Positions 53,007 through 62,288 of a stretch of 64,000 bases of DNA are shown piece after piece. Every line of letters begins with the position of its first letter. Positions within the stretch are counted from its first letter, which is position 1. Made by a program: the position numbers and the translations under genes. The stretch comes from Ga0074139 sp964515195 (GTDB lineage Bacteria; Bdellovibrionota; Bdellovibrionia; Bdellovibrionales; Bdellovibrionaceae): positions 1 to 64,000 of the forward strand of contig CAZETK010000003.1 in NCBI GenBank assembly GCA_964515195.1, read 5' to 3'. The notes beneath the pieces are model-generated. The model did not search any database, was not told the origin of the DNA, and worked only from the letters and a program-made list of their open reading frames with translations.

Positions 53007-55004
53007 TTATAAAATCTCTTCGATGGCTTGGGCGATGGACTCTCCATCCAGACCATGTTTTTTATAGAGGTCGATGGCATTATAGGCGCTCTGTCCAAAA
53101 ACGCCCTTAACCCCTAGGCTTTTTGCTTTCACTTTCACGCCCTTGCCCACCAATGTCGAGATCAGAATTTGACCGAAGCCTCCCATAATCTGATGATCTT
53201 CAACTGTTAAAAGACGGCCTTGAGTCTGATTCAATAACTTTTTGTAGAACTCAATATCAATGTCATTAAGGCAGCTGGCATTGACCAGGATATATCCTTG
53301 ATTTTGCTTAGTTAGAATTTCGCACGCCTTTAAAGCTTCTGGTAACAAACTTCCGGCAACCACGATCAGGGTTGGATTATCGCCACTTCCCTCTTTTATG
53401 ATCTGCGGTTTGTACAAAGAATAATTTTTCACCCCATAGGACTTGGGAAAATTCTCACGCCCTAAGAAGAAAACATGGGAGTTTCCCGGTTTTCCCTGTT
53501 TGCGTTGCTCTGCAACTTCTTCGAAGGCCTGCATGACCAAATTTTCTGCTTCTTCACTACAGGTCAGGGCATGAACTTTTACATGGGGAATGCTTGAGGA
53601 CATGGCCACATAACTCAAGGCCTGGTGGCTGGCCCCGTCGGCCGCATCCTGAAAGCCAGTATGAGAATAAACCGCCACGACAGGCGCCTCGCTTAAAGAG
53701 GCCATCGTCATTGGCAAGGCTCCTTTGGTCACACCGAATTGAGCAAAGGTATCGACGACAGGAAGAAAGCCCACTTTGGAAAGGCCAGCGGCCGTGCTCA
53801 CCATATTGCTTTCCGCAACACCGACATCCACAGTTCGATCCGGGAACTTTTTTTGGAAGTCTGCGACCCCTGTAGAGCCGCCCAAATCGGAAGTCACGGA
53901 AACAACGGGCAGTCCTTTTTCGGCGGCCTTTATCAGGGCAGATGAAATACCTTTCTGGATTTTTTCACCGCCTCCTGCCGAAGAGGGCTTTCGGCTTTCA
54001 ATATCTTGGAGTTCAACAACCCATTCTCTAAAAAGCTCCGGAACTTCTTTCCCTTTATAAATCTCTTCCACAAAAGCTGGTAAATCTTGGGCCGATTTCA
54101 GGGGGAAACCATGTCCACCTGAAGCGCTCTCTTCCGCTTTCTTGATGCCAAAACCCTTGATGGTCTTAGCATGAATGACGATTGGTTTTTCGGGGTGGTC
54201 CTTTGCGGCGTTCAAGGAATCACTGATCATTTGCACACAGGCTTGCAAATCATGCCCATTTTCTAAACGTCGATACTCCCAACCAAGAGCTGACAAACTT
54301 TCGAATGTAGGGCCCATGGAAAAGCTATCACTGTCGATACGACCCGAAAGCTTCGTGTTGTTGTCTGAAATGATCAGAACATAGGGACCCACTTTTCCTT
54401 TTGCGGCCAAACCTGGAATGGCGGCAAAGGCTTCTTTCGCTTCACCTTCCATACTGGCCCCGTCACTGACCACACAAACTGTGGTGCGCATCTTTCCACT
54501 GAGTTTTTCGGCGACAGCGACACCCTGAGATTGAGGAAAGGCCGACCCCAAAGGGCCATTACTCAAAAACACACCTTCTGGAAAACAATGAACCTCTCCG
54601 TGCCCCGTCAGTCCTGATTCTAATGAACGAAACCCCTTAAGCTTTTCAAAGTTAAGCCCGGCCATTTCATAATTAGCTTTCAAGGCGTAGAGCCCATTTT
54701 CCGCATGACCGACGTCATTGATGATATGAAATAACTCATACCATTCCTTGTTTTGTTTTTGGGCTTTTTGGAAAACCAAAGCGTGAAGCGCCGACATCAA
54801 TTCGGCCAAAGCGGAAGGGCCACCAAAGTGGCAGGCGGCTCCGCCTATCACCGCATGCATATTCATGACAGCTAACAGGGCTCGTGTGGCTGTCGGGTCG
54901 GCCACTTTCAAGTCTCCGTCAGAAGTTTTTACTGTCAAATGAAAGTGAGGGTCACGGTTGGGGTTTCCAGCTAATTTTTGAGGTGCGGATAATACATTTA
55001 TCAT
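53007..55004 (-). CDS. tkt: Transketolase
   Basis: This 665-residue enzyme moves two-carbon units between sugar phosphates in the pentose pathway and needs thiamine diphosphate. Visible are the thiamine motif in variant form (SDGASMEGEAKEAF, where GDG is usual), GHGEVHCFPEGVFLSNGPLG near the N-terminus, the catalytic glutamate in VAESNMVSTAAGL, and the C-terminal VEDHQIMGGFGQ. Length is normal. It is a single-gene unit on this strand. Confidence 0.88.
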   Translation of the reverse strand: MINVLSAPQKLAGNPNRDPHFHLTVKTSDGDLKVADPTATRALLAVMNMHAVIGGAACHFGGPSALAELMSALHALVFQKAQKQNKEWYELFHIINDVGHAENGLYALKANYEMAGLNFEKLKGFRSLESGLTGHGEVHCFPEGVFLSNGPLGSAFPQSQGVAVAEKLSGKMRTTVCVVSDGASMEGEAKEAFAAIPGLAAKGKVGPYVLIISDNNTKLSGRIDSDSFSMGPTFESLSALGWEYRRLENGHDLQACVQMISDSLNAAKDHPEKPIVIHAKTIKGFGIKKAEESASGGHGFPLKSAQDLPAFVEEIYKGKEVPELFREWVVELQDIESRKPSSAGGGEKIQKGISSALIKAAEKGLPVVSVTSDLGGSTGVADFQKKFPDRTVDVGVAESNMVSTAAGLSKVGFLPVVDTFAQFGVTKGALPMTMASLSEAPVVAVYSHTGFQDAADGASHQALSYVAMSSSIPHVKVHALTCSEEAENLVMQAFEEVAEQRKQGKPGNSHVFFLGRENFPKSYGVKNYSLYKPQIIKEGSGDNPTLIVVAGSLLPEALKACEILTKQNQGYILVNASCLNDIDIEFYKKLLNQTQGRLLTVEDHQIMGGFGQILISTLVGKGVKVKAKSLGVKGVFGQSAYNAIDLYKKHGLDGESIAQAIEEIL

Positions 55005-55120
55005 GCCCGCATCCTATCCATAAAATTTCCGCGACACAATTGGCGACATTCAGGAGCCGCAACACCGCGTTGACTGTCGAAATGAAGACAATCGTCTTGT
55101 TTTTCTGTTAAGAATGGATC

Positions 55121-56128
55121 ATGGCATTGTCACCGGCCCAACTCCGCAACCTACCCAAAATTGACCTGCATCGGCACCTCGACTGTTGTATGCGATGGAG
55201 CACAATTTTTGAACTGGCCCGCATTCACGGCCTGGCACCTTTTCCGATTCGTGATGATTTTTTGATTACCAATCAGATGAAAGACTTGGAGAGTGTCCTC
55301 AGCAAATTTCTGAAAACGCAAAAACTTCTTTGTTCTGAAGAAATTCTCACACGGTTAGCCTTTGAGGCTTGCGAAGACGCTTTTAATGATAATGTTTTAA
55401 TGGTCGAGTTCCGCTATTCTCCTGGCTTTATTGCCGAAGGTCACCCCCATCTGACTTATGAAAAAATTCACAGCGCCCTTGTGAAGGGCCTCAAGAGGGG
55501 TGAGGATCAATTCGGAATCGCCATCGGATTAATCGGAATCCTGCAAAGGGTTAAATCCTTTCAAGAAGCCGAAAAAGCCCTTCAGTTTTTTATCGATCAT
55601 AAGTCCGATTATGTTGGGATTGATTTGGCTGATAACGAACTCGGTTTTGAGCCCAAACCCTTCGCCCCTTTATTCCAGCGAGCCCGCCAAGAAGGTCTTC
55701 ATATCACGGTCCACTCGGGCGAGTCTCCCCATGATCTGGCTGGACAGTGGGTTTTAGACGCTATCAACATACTTGGCGCTGAGCGAATTGGACATGGAGT
55801 GCAAAGTATTCATAACCCCAAGGTTATCGAGGCACTCAAAGATAAAAACATTCCCTTGGAAGTCTGCCCCTTAAGCAATTGGCTGACACAAGCCTTCACG
55901 CATTTTGAAGACCACCCTCTTCGAAAACTGTATAACCTGGGCGTGCCAGTGACTTTGAATTCAGATGATCCCGGGATCTTTGCCTCGACCCTCACGGATG
56001 ATTACGTCTTGGCACATCAATTTCACGGTTTTGGAATCGAAGAGTTTACGTTCTCGAACCGCACCGCTTTTCAACACAGCTTTATACCTGAAACAAAAAA
56101 ATCAAAATGGGAGAAGTTGTTCCTATGA
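55121..56128 (+). CDS. add: Adenosine deaminase
   Basis: This 335-residue enzyme deaminates adenosine to inosine. The zinc ligands are HRHLD near residue 18, a later HSGE (general acid glutamate), GHGVQS and NSDDPG. The length is standard. It overlaps the proline iminopeptidase gene (ATGA). Bases 55226-55240 match the arm of the REP-like hairpin after trmFO. Confidence 0.9.
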   Translation: MALSPAQLRNLPKIDLHRHLDCCMRWSTIFELARIHGLAPFPIRDDFLITNQMKDLESVLSKFLKTQKLLCSEEILTRLAFEACEDAFNDNVLMVEFRYSPGFIAEGHPHLTYEKIHSALVKGLKRGEDQFGIAIGLIGILQRVKSFQEAEKALQFFIDHKSDYVGIDLADNELGFEPKPFAPLFQRARQEGLHITVHSGESPHDLAGQWVLDAINILGAERIGHGVQSIHNPKVIEALKDKNIPLEVCPLSNWLTQAFTHFEDHPLRKLYNLGVPVTLNSDDPGIFASTLTDDYVLAHQFHGFGIEEFTFSNRTAFQHSFIPETKKSKWEKLFL

Positions 56129-57075
56129 TCAAAGATTTCTATCCACCGATTGACGCCTTTCAAACCGGCCACTTGAATGTTTCTGAGTTGCACGAAATCT
56201 ATTATGAGCAATCGGGTAACCCAAAGGGGACGCCCGTAGTTTTTCTTCACGGTGGTCCAGGGGGTGGAACTGATGCTGACCATCGCCGCTATTTTGATCC
56301 TCATTTTTATCGAATCATCCTTTTTGATCAGCGTGGTTGCGGCAAATCAAAACCCAATGCCGAACTTCATGAAAACACCACTTGGGACCTTGTTGCCGAT
56401 ATTGAAAAACTCCGCACCCATCTTAATATTGATAAGTGGCTTGTCTTTGGCGGAAGCTGGGGTTCTACCCTAGCCCTCACCTACGCGATCACTCACCCTG
56501 ATCGCGTGAAGGGCTTGGTTCTCAGGGGAATTTTTCTGTGCCGCCCCGAAGAGCTGAAGTGGTTTTACCAACAGGGTGCTTCGTGGATTTTCCCCGACGT
56601 TTGGGAAAAATATTGGAATTACATCCCCGAAGCAGAGCGCACCGATATGATGAAGGCCTACTATAAACGTCTGACACACGAAGACTCATCGGTTCGACTC
56701 GAGGCGGCGAAAAATTGGAGTAAATGGGAGGCCGCCACGTCGCGTTTGTTTGTGGATCCTAAGATGATTGACTCTTTTGACGAGCCTGAAAGGGCCTTGG
56801 CCTTTGCTCGAATCGAGTGTCATTACTTTATGAATAACGCCTTCTTCCCAACAGAAAATTATCTTCTCGAGAATGCGCATAAGCTTGCGAATATTCCAGG
56901 AATTATTGTCCAAGGTCGATATGATGTTGTTTGTCCCGTCAAGAGCGCATGGGATCTTCACCGCGCATGGCCCCAGGCCGAGATTCAAATCATTTCCGAC
57001 GCGGGACATAGCGCCTCAGAACCCGGTATCCGCGCGGCGTTGATCGCTGCGACCGAAAAGATGCAGCACTTGTAA
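56125..57075 (+). CDS. pip: Proline iminopeptidase
   Basis: This protein of about 316 residues is an S33 alpha/beta hydrolase that removes N-terminal proline from peptides. The family motifs are FLHGGPGGG (oxyanion), FDQRGCGKS and the nucleophile elbow GGSWGS, with the histidine near GHSASEP. The ATG at 56125 overlaps the add stop; an earlier start at 56107 is less likely. It is probably co-transcribed with add. Confidence 0.9.
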   Translation: MIKDFYPPIDAFQTGHLNVSELHEIYYEQSGNPKGTPVVFLHGGPGGGTDADHRRYFDPHFYRIILFDQRGCGKSKPNAELHENTTWDLVADIEKLRTHLNIDKWLVFGGSWGSTLALTYAITHPDRVKGLVLRGIFLCRPEELKWFYQQGASWIFPDVWEKYWNYIPEAERTDMMKAYYKRLTHEDSSVRLEAAKNWSKWEAATSRLFVDPKMIDSFDEPERALAFARIECHYFMNNAFFPTENYLLENAHKLANIPGIIVQGRYDVVCPVKSAWDLHRAWPQAEIQIISDAGHSASEPGIRAALIAATEKMQHL

Positions 57076-57108
57076 ATTTTGCAGAGGCCCACTATAAGCG
57101 CACTTTAT

Positions 57109-57147
57109 TGGTTCCAAAAAAAGTTACTGGTTGTAGGTTGGAACCAC
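57109..57147 (+). promoter_or_regulatory. Nine-base inverted repeat ahead of the protease gene
   Basis: TGGTTCCAA at 57109-57117 is mirrored by TTGGAACCA at 57139-57147. A second TGGTT (57129-57133) can pair with the same AACCA arm, so two alternative hairpins are possible. It could end the add-pip transcript or serve as a regulatory leader of the protease gene 101 bases downstream. Confidence 0.4.
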
Positions 57148-57248
57148 TTCATAGTTTATTGGCGACCGGGCATCAGCTTCCTAAAGCGCTTATAAGGCGA
57201 CTGACAGAAGAGATCGAGTAAAAAATGCCGAGGTCACCAGGGGGTAGA

Positions 57249-58064
57249 ATGAAAAAAATTGCAACAAGTTCCATAGCGGCACTTCTTCTTGTCTTCGCTT
57301 CGGCATGTGCCCCACAGGGCCAATCCGATCTTGGTTTAGAAGACGATAACTCTTCCATTATCGGTGGAACCACTGTTATTCCCGGTTCTCCCGTCTCTAA
57401 ACAAGTTTTTATGATCTATATGCAGACCGTTCATGGAGGCGGAGGTGTTTGTACAGCCACCATGATCTCTCCTAACATTGGTCTTACAGCCGCTCACTGC
57501 GTAGATCAGATTTCAGGTGCCCTTGCCATTTTTGATATTGCCGCTATTGATCGCTTAATGAAGTCAGGTCTCAAAGCTGTCAAAAACGATCCACGCATCA
57601 TCCCGGTTACTCGAGTTCACGTTCATCCATCCTGGACAGGCTCTATCAGCCGTGGAAACAACGGCGACATTGCCGTCTTTAAGTTGGCCCGTAACAAGCC
57701 CGCAAATGTTGAAGTCACACAAATTCATACTGATGGATTACAGCTTGGACAAACTTTAGTGGCCACTGGTTACGGTGTGAATTCCGGCTCACTTAGTATT
57801 GGCTCCGGTCTCTTGCGCGAAACACGAGTGAAAGTTATAAATCCAAACTTAAGTGCCACTGAGTTTTCAGTGGATCAGCGACGGGCTATGGGTGTTTGCT
57901 CAGGCGACTCTGGCGGCCCCTCGTTCGCAATAAGCCCATTTGGTCGCTTGAAACAAGTGGGTATCGTAAGCTATGGGCAAGAAGGTTGTGAGAACACGGG
58001 CGTTTATACCCATGTGGCTCCTTACAGCCAGTGGATTTTGTCGGCCATGAGAGCCATGCTATAA
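57249..58064 (+). CDS. Trypsin-like serine protease, probable lipoprotein
   Basis: This protein of about 271 residues is a chymotrypsin-fold protease (S1). It has the N-terminal IIGGT segment, catalytic His in TAAHC, Asp in NNGDIAVFKL and Ser in GDSGGPS. The signal peptide ends in ASAC (C20), a loose lipobox. The residues before IIGGT would act as a propeptide. The ATG at 57249 follows AGGGGGTAGA. Such secreted proteases suit a predatory or scavenging lifestyle. It converges on menH with a six-base overlap. Confidence 0.88.
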   Translation: MKKIATSSIAALLLVFASACAPQGQSDLGLEDDNSSIIGGTTVIPGSPVSKQVFMIYMQTVHGGGGVCTATMISPNIGLTAAHCVDQISGALAIFDIAAIDRLMKSGLKAVKNDPRIIPVTRVHVHPSWTGSISRGNNGDIAVFKLARNKPANVEVTQIHTDGLQLGQTLVATGYGVNSGSLSIGSGLLRETRVKVINPNLSATEFSVDQRRAMGVCSGDSGGPSFAISPFGRLKQVGIVSYGQEGCENTGVYTHVAPYSQWILSAMRAML

Positions 58065-58763
58065 TAAAAAACTCTCAATCGCTGTTAAACAAAGCTGAGA
58101 TTGATCAAAAGGGGCGCGGTGAGCAGCCCCTTTTATTTTGCGAAAAGAGCATCCAAACTCTTCGTATAGGGCGACGTACTTGGAATCTTTCTCACCAAGG
58201 ATGATTTTAATTTTATCGGGCCACTGAAGGATAAGTTCACGAAAATTTTCTTGCCAGCCTAGTGACCAGTTTTCCAGGCACAGAGCCAGGATTTCACGAT
58301 CAAAATCTTCTTCCTTCCGAATAGTTTCTTTCCCACCTTGAAAAACTCCTTGAGCGTTCCAACTTGCTTGAAGCTTTGACCAATCCCAAGTGCGAAAGTG
58401 TTGGGCTTTCTGTTGATCTTGATCTAATCGTTGTTTTCGATCTTCTTTATTCACCAAGCCTGGATGGGACGAAATCAAGATCAGTTTTTCAAAATAATGA
58501 GGATCAGCCTGAAACGCCTGCAGTAGCAGCCGTCCACCTTGTGAGTAACCCACAGCCCGCAAGGGTACTGCCACATTGTGTCTTTTGATCCATTGATCAA
58601 ACCGCTCTCCCCACCAAGATAACGGCTTGTCGGGCGCTAAAAGCTCATCTTGCGTGTACTCAACACTTTTAATATCAATGGCAGGACTGTTCATCGAGTG
58701 AAAGTCTTGAGTTCGCCCCCAGAATCCATGAAAAAAATAAACCTGGGGCTTCATTTCACTCAT
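58059..58763 (-). CDS. menH: MenH-like alpha/beta hydrolase (SHCHC synthase)
   Basis: This 234-residue protein has FFHGFWG (oxyanion), the elbow GYSQGG and the late histidine in GAAHRAPF. Following menD on the same strand with a one-base overlap, it is most likely MenH, which removes pyruvate from SEPHCHC to form SHCHC in menaquinone synthesis. Sequence alone would only support a hydrolase. A plus-strand terminator lies inside its 3' coding part. Confidence 0.75.
   Translation of the reverse strand: MSEMKPQVYFFHGFWGRTQDFHSMNSPAIDIKSVEYTQDELLAPDKPLSWWGERFDQWIKRHNVAVPLRAVGYSQGGRLLLQAFQADPHYFEKLILISSHPGLVNKEDRKQRLDQDQQKAQHFRTWDWSKLQASWNAQGVFQGGKETIRKEEDFDREILALCLENWSLGWQENFRELILQWPDKIKIILGEKDSKYVALYEEFGCSFRKIKGAAHRAPFDQSQLCLTAIESFLL
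58107..58134 (+). terminator. Intrinsic terminator of the protease gene, inside menH
   Basis: AAAAGGGGC (58107-58115) and GCCCCTTTT (58126-58134) form a nine-base perfect stem, followed by ATTTT. It lies 43 bases after the protease stop but within the coding part of menH on the other strand, where it encodes the GAAHRAPF segment bearing the menH histidine. Confidence 0.75.
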
Positions 58764-60328
58764 TATTCAAAAGCGTCCCATTCATCCCAAAAGGCGTCAG
58801 ATTGTTTTTCATCAGGCGTGATCTCAATCAGTTGCCGATCACTTAAGGCGGGGGCGCTTGGAACCTCAGACCACTGGGCGTAATCCCAATTCCAAAACCG
58901 AGCCAAATGCTCAAAGCTAAGGTTATGGCGGTTCGTATAGATCTCTTTTTTGAACATCCGGTGGAAAATCATGCCGCCTTTATTGTTAATCACCACGACT
59001 CGATATTTGGTATTCGGAACTTGATCGGCTATCCACATGGCGGTCATGTCATAAAGCGCCGTTAAGTCTCCGACAATACACCAATTGTCAGTCGTTGGAC
59101 GGGCCCATCCTAAGAAAGTGGAAATCTGCCCATCAATTCCGTTAGCTCCTCGGTTGGCCACAACACGAAGCGGAGCATTTTCAAAATCGGCCGCCAGATC
59201 CCATTCCCGTACGGGAAGACTATTTCCCAAATAGACGCTGCCACAACTGGTTAATTTTGAAAGAGCGTTGACCAGAGCCACCTCACTTCGCGGATACTTT
59301 TCAAAAAGCTCTAACTTTTTGCGATAATACTTTTGATCCAAGTTCCAAAATTCATCGTCTAACTGACGAGTGTAATGAAGATCTATCCGTCCCAAATCCG
59401 CCAGATCGACATAATGAAGGACGTCACGACTTAGACCTGTGAAGTGATTGTAACCCAAAGATAAAACCGGTAGCTCTTTATGTTTATCTTCGAGGTCACG
59501 CCAAAATCTTATGGTTGGTACGCCACCGATTCGAATTATGGAATCGCAAGCATGCAGATCGAAGATACGGGGAAGGGTTTTTTCACCGGCCTTTAAGGTT
59601 ATTCCCGAAAGATCTCCTAAACCGCGCAGGTTGGATATCCCCTCAACATAGGCAGGGGCCTTAAGCTTGGTCACAAACTGTAAAACCGCTGGGCGAGCTT
59701 TTTCAGGCAGCGTGCTTAAAATAACCAGAGGCTTATGAACAGCAATGAAATTTTGGATTTCATCTTTCATGTCCATTGGAAATGATTCAGGAAATTTCAT
59801 CCGAAACGTCTTATCGGGGACTTCGACGTGGGGGACTTCATCATCAATCAAAGGTTCATTGAAACTTACATTGATATGAATGGGTTTCTTCCAGCTTAAC
59901 CCCTTAAGGGAAATATGTTTGTTTTCCTCGTCCAAGTCGAATCCCACTTCAATGTAATACGAAAAAATTCCGACCTGTTCGATGGATTGGGGGGCACCGG
60001 TCCCACGAAAACGCCTGGGGCGGTCTGAGGTGATCAACATTAAAGGAAGGGAAGAGTAGGTGCCCTCGATCGCGGCGGGAAGCATTTCTGCGGCGGCTGT
60101 ACCAGAGGTTGTAATAACCGCAACAGGTCTTTGTGTATTGGCAATTCTCCCTAAGGCAAAGAAGGCCGCAGACCGTTCGTCAAAAAAATGGAAGGCTTTC
60201 AAATGGGAATTCTTTTCAAAAAACTGCATGAAGGGAGAGTTACGAGCCCCTGCGCATAGACAAAACTCTTGGACTCCTGAACCTAATAGTTCCGTTACAA
60301 CTTTTGCAGCTAGTTGAATATTACTCAT
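58763..60328 (-). CDS. menD: SEPHCHC synthase MenD
   Basis: This 521-residue thiamine-dependent enzyme joins 2-oxoglutarate to isochorismate in menaquinone synthesis. It has the MenD start (FCLCAGARNSPFMQFFE), the substrate motif TTSGTAAAEMLPAAIE and DRPRRFRGTGAPQSIEQ, and the thiamine loop IVGDLTALYDMTAMW. It lies 14 bases after menF, and its stop overlaps menH. Length is close to the family norm (about 556 in E. coli). Confidence 0.93.
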   Translation of the reverse strand: MSNIQLAAKVVTELLGSGVQEFCLCAGARNSPFMQFFEKNSHLKAFHFFDERSAAFFALGRIANTQRPVAVITTSGTAAAEMLPAAIEGTYSSLPLMLITSDRPRRFRGTGAPQSIEQVGIFSYYIEVGFDLDEENKHISLKGLSWKKPIHINVSFNEPLIDDEVPHVEVPDKTFRMKFPESFPMDMKDEIQNFIAVHKPLVILSTLPEKARPAVLQFVTKLKAPAYVEGISNLRGLGDLSGITLKAGEKTLPRIFDLHACDSIIRIGGVPTIRFWRDLEDKHKELPVLSLGYNHFTGLSRDVLHYVDLADLGRIDLHYTRQLDDEFWNLDQKYYRKKLELFEKYPRSEVALVNALSKLTSCGSVYLGNSLPVREWDLAADFENAPLRVVANRGANGIDGQISTFLGWARPTTDNWCIVGDLTALYDMTAMWIADQVPNTKYRVVVINNKGGMIFHRMFKKEIYTNRHNLSFEHLARFWNWDYAQWSEVPSAPALSDRQLIEITPDEKQSDAFWDEWDAFE

Positions 60329-60342
60329 GCGTTTCCAATTCC

Positions 60343-61392
60343 TTAGACTCCCAATGATTTTTTGGTGGAATCCATCTTAGCCAATATCTCTTGCCATTCC
60401 AACTCTTCAAGACTTTCTTCGACAACGCCCCCACCCGCGACAAGTTTGGTTCCCTGAGAATTCCATTGGATTTGTCGAAGACTTACTAGGGCTAGGCACT
60501 CACCCGGCTTATCCAATGGAAAAACCATGGGGGCTCCGAAGTAGTCTCGTTGGTCTTGCAGAGGTAAAGATTCAAGCTCACGCCATCTTTCATGGGGGAA
60601 AACCCCGAGTGCGGATGTGGGATGAAAAGCCTGAACCAAAGCTTCATTGCTGACATTTTCAAAGAGCTGAACGGTGAACTCCGTCAACAGATGATAAAGG
60701 AACGGCAATTCCAGAATCTTGGTTTCGCTAACTTGAACTTCACCGAATTGCTGCCACTTCTTACGAAGCTCGTTCACAACAAATTGATGTTCTTTAAGGT
60801 TCTTTGAATCCGCCAACAAAGTGCAAGATTCAGATTTGGGTTGGGTACCCGCCAAGGCCATGGATTTCACAATACGATCTTGACGATAATAAAGAATTTC
60901 AGGCGTGGCCCCGATCACTCCCTCACCAGGCTTCCAAAAACCAAAAGGAATCAGCGCATCGGGAACATCACTCAATTGCGCTAAGAGACTTTTCAAAGTG
61001 GTGCTGGTGGGAGTCGCGGGATTTGTCGCAAACACCACTGGGACACCTTTTTCCCATATTCCTTCCTGAATTCTTTGTTTCGTTTGAAAGAAAGCCTGTG
61101 AATAATCTTCCCGAAAGGGTCCACTCCAAGAGCCTAAACCAGAAAGCTTCTCAGATTTAAAAAGATTTTGCCATTCCTCGCCACTCCAACAGCTGTGGCC
61201 TTGGATCGCAAGAAAGGAAGACTTGGAATCAAAAAATTTCTGATAAAATATCGAATTTACTTCACTTTGCGAAAATTCGGCGGTCTGATGACTGACTTCG
61301 TACAAATGCCATCGCCCCTCCCACCTGACAAAGGCCCCCTGTCTTAAAAAAATTGAGGAATCATAGGTGTTTATGTTAGTCTGCTTTTCCAC
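60343..61392 (-). CDS. menF: Isochorismate synthase MenF
   Basis: This 349-residue enzyme converts chorismate to isochorismate. Chorismate-binding signatures include GVIGATPEILYY, MALAGTQP and the C-terminal VAGGGVVEESLEELEWQEIL. The start codon is GTG after a GAGG site. It is the first gene of the minus-strand menaquinone unit and divergent from the DAHP synthase gene across only 41 bases. Confidence 0.9.
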   Translation of the reverse strand: MEKQTNINTYDSSIFLRQGAFVRWEGRWHLYEVSHQTAEFSQSEVNSIFYQKFFDSKSSFLAIQGHSCWSGEEWQNLFKSEKLSGLGSWSGPFREDYSQAFFQTKQRIQEGIWEKGVPVVFATNPATPTSTTLKSLLAQLSDVPDALIPFGFWKPGEGVIGATPEILYYRQDRIVKSMALAGTQPKSESCTLLADSKNLKEHQFVVNELRKKWQQFGEVQVSETKILELPFLYHLLTEFTVQLFENVSNEALVQAFHPTSALGVFPHERWRELESLPLQDQRDYFGAPMVFPLDKPGECLALVSLRQIQWNSQGTKLVAGGGVVEESLEELEWQEILAKMDSTKKSLGV

Positions 61393-61433
61393 AAAAGGGG
61401 CCTCACAAATAAAGGTGGAGCTTCTTAAGTAGT

Positions 61434-62288
61434 ATGATTATGGAAATGAAGCAAATGCTGAACGAAATCTCTGGCGTAACGGGCGCCCCACTCGCTACAC
61501 GCGCTGTTAAAGTGGGAGATATGACTATTGGTGGACCTGAATTCACAGTGATCGCAGGTCCCTGCTCAATTGAAAGCCATGAGCATCTATTAGAGACGGC
61601 CCAAGCCGTTAAACAACGAGGTGCCAGTCTCTTACGGGGTGGGATCTGGAAATTACGGACTTCTGCGGACTCCTTTCAAGGACTAGGCCGCGACTCCTTT
61701 CATTTTATCAAAGACGTTCTCCAAAAAACGGGTCTTAGACTTGTGAGCGAAATCACAGATCCCCGACAGATCGAAGAGGTCTATGATTTTGTGGATATGT
61801 TCCAAATCTGCTCCCGCAAGATGCACAATTACTCACTGCTGAAGGAAGTGGGACGGACGCAAAAGCCGGTTCTTCTGAAAAGAGGCTTTGCCGCCTTGAT
61901 AGACGAGTGGATCAAGGCCACGGAGTACATTCGACAGGGCGGAAATGAAAACATTATTTTGTGTGAGCGAGGCATTCGCACCTTTGAGACCGCCACACGC
62001 AACACTCTTGATATCAATGCCGTTATCTACGTAAAGGCCCGCACCCATCTTCCTGTACTCGTCGACCCGTCACACGGCGTCGGACTGCGCGAGCTTGTCC
62101 CGCAACTGACTTACGCTTCGGCAGCGGCTGGAGCCGACGGGGATATTATTGAGGTTCATCCCCATCCGCACAAGGCGATGTCAGATGGAAGACAAACCTT
62201 GAACTTCCAGGATTTTGAAAAAACCATGCAGCAGTTAGAGAAAATTTTGGACGCTATCGGAAGACCTCTTCAGAAAAAATTGTCATGA
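61434..62288 (+). CDS. aroF: 3-deoxy-7-phosphoheptulonate (DAHP) synthase
   Basis: This 284-residue enzyme makes the first intermediate of the shikimate pathway from phosphoenolpyruvate and erythrose 4-phosphate. It is the short type (KDO8P-synthase-like) without a regulatory domain. Motifs are GPCSIESHE, LRGGIWKLRTS, LLKRG, LCERGIRTFE and DPSHGVG. It would feed chorismate to the adjacent menaquinone genes and is followed by menG/ubiE with a four-base overlap. An in-frame ATG at 61440 is also possible. Confidence 0.92.
   Translation: MIMEMKQMLNEISGVTGAPLATRAVKVGDMTIGGPEFTVIAGPCSIESHEHLLETAQAVKQRGASLLRGGIWKLRTSADSFQGLGRDSFHFIKDVLQKTGLRLVSEITDPRQIEEVYDFVDMFQICSRKMHNYSLLKEVGRTQKPVLLKRGFAALIDEWIKATEYIRQGGNENIILCERGIRTFETATRNTLDINAVIYVKARTHLPVLVDPSHGVGLRELVPQLTYASAAAGADGDIIEVHPHPHKAMSDGRQTLNFQDFEKTMQQLEKILDAIGRPLQKKLS

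Noticed and set aside
52885..53067. Plus-strand frame of 60 codons near the transketolase end
   Set aside because: Half of it is antisense to transketolase and it contains no recognisable domain or ribosome site.
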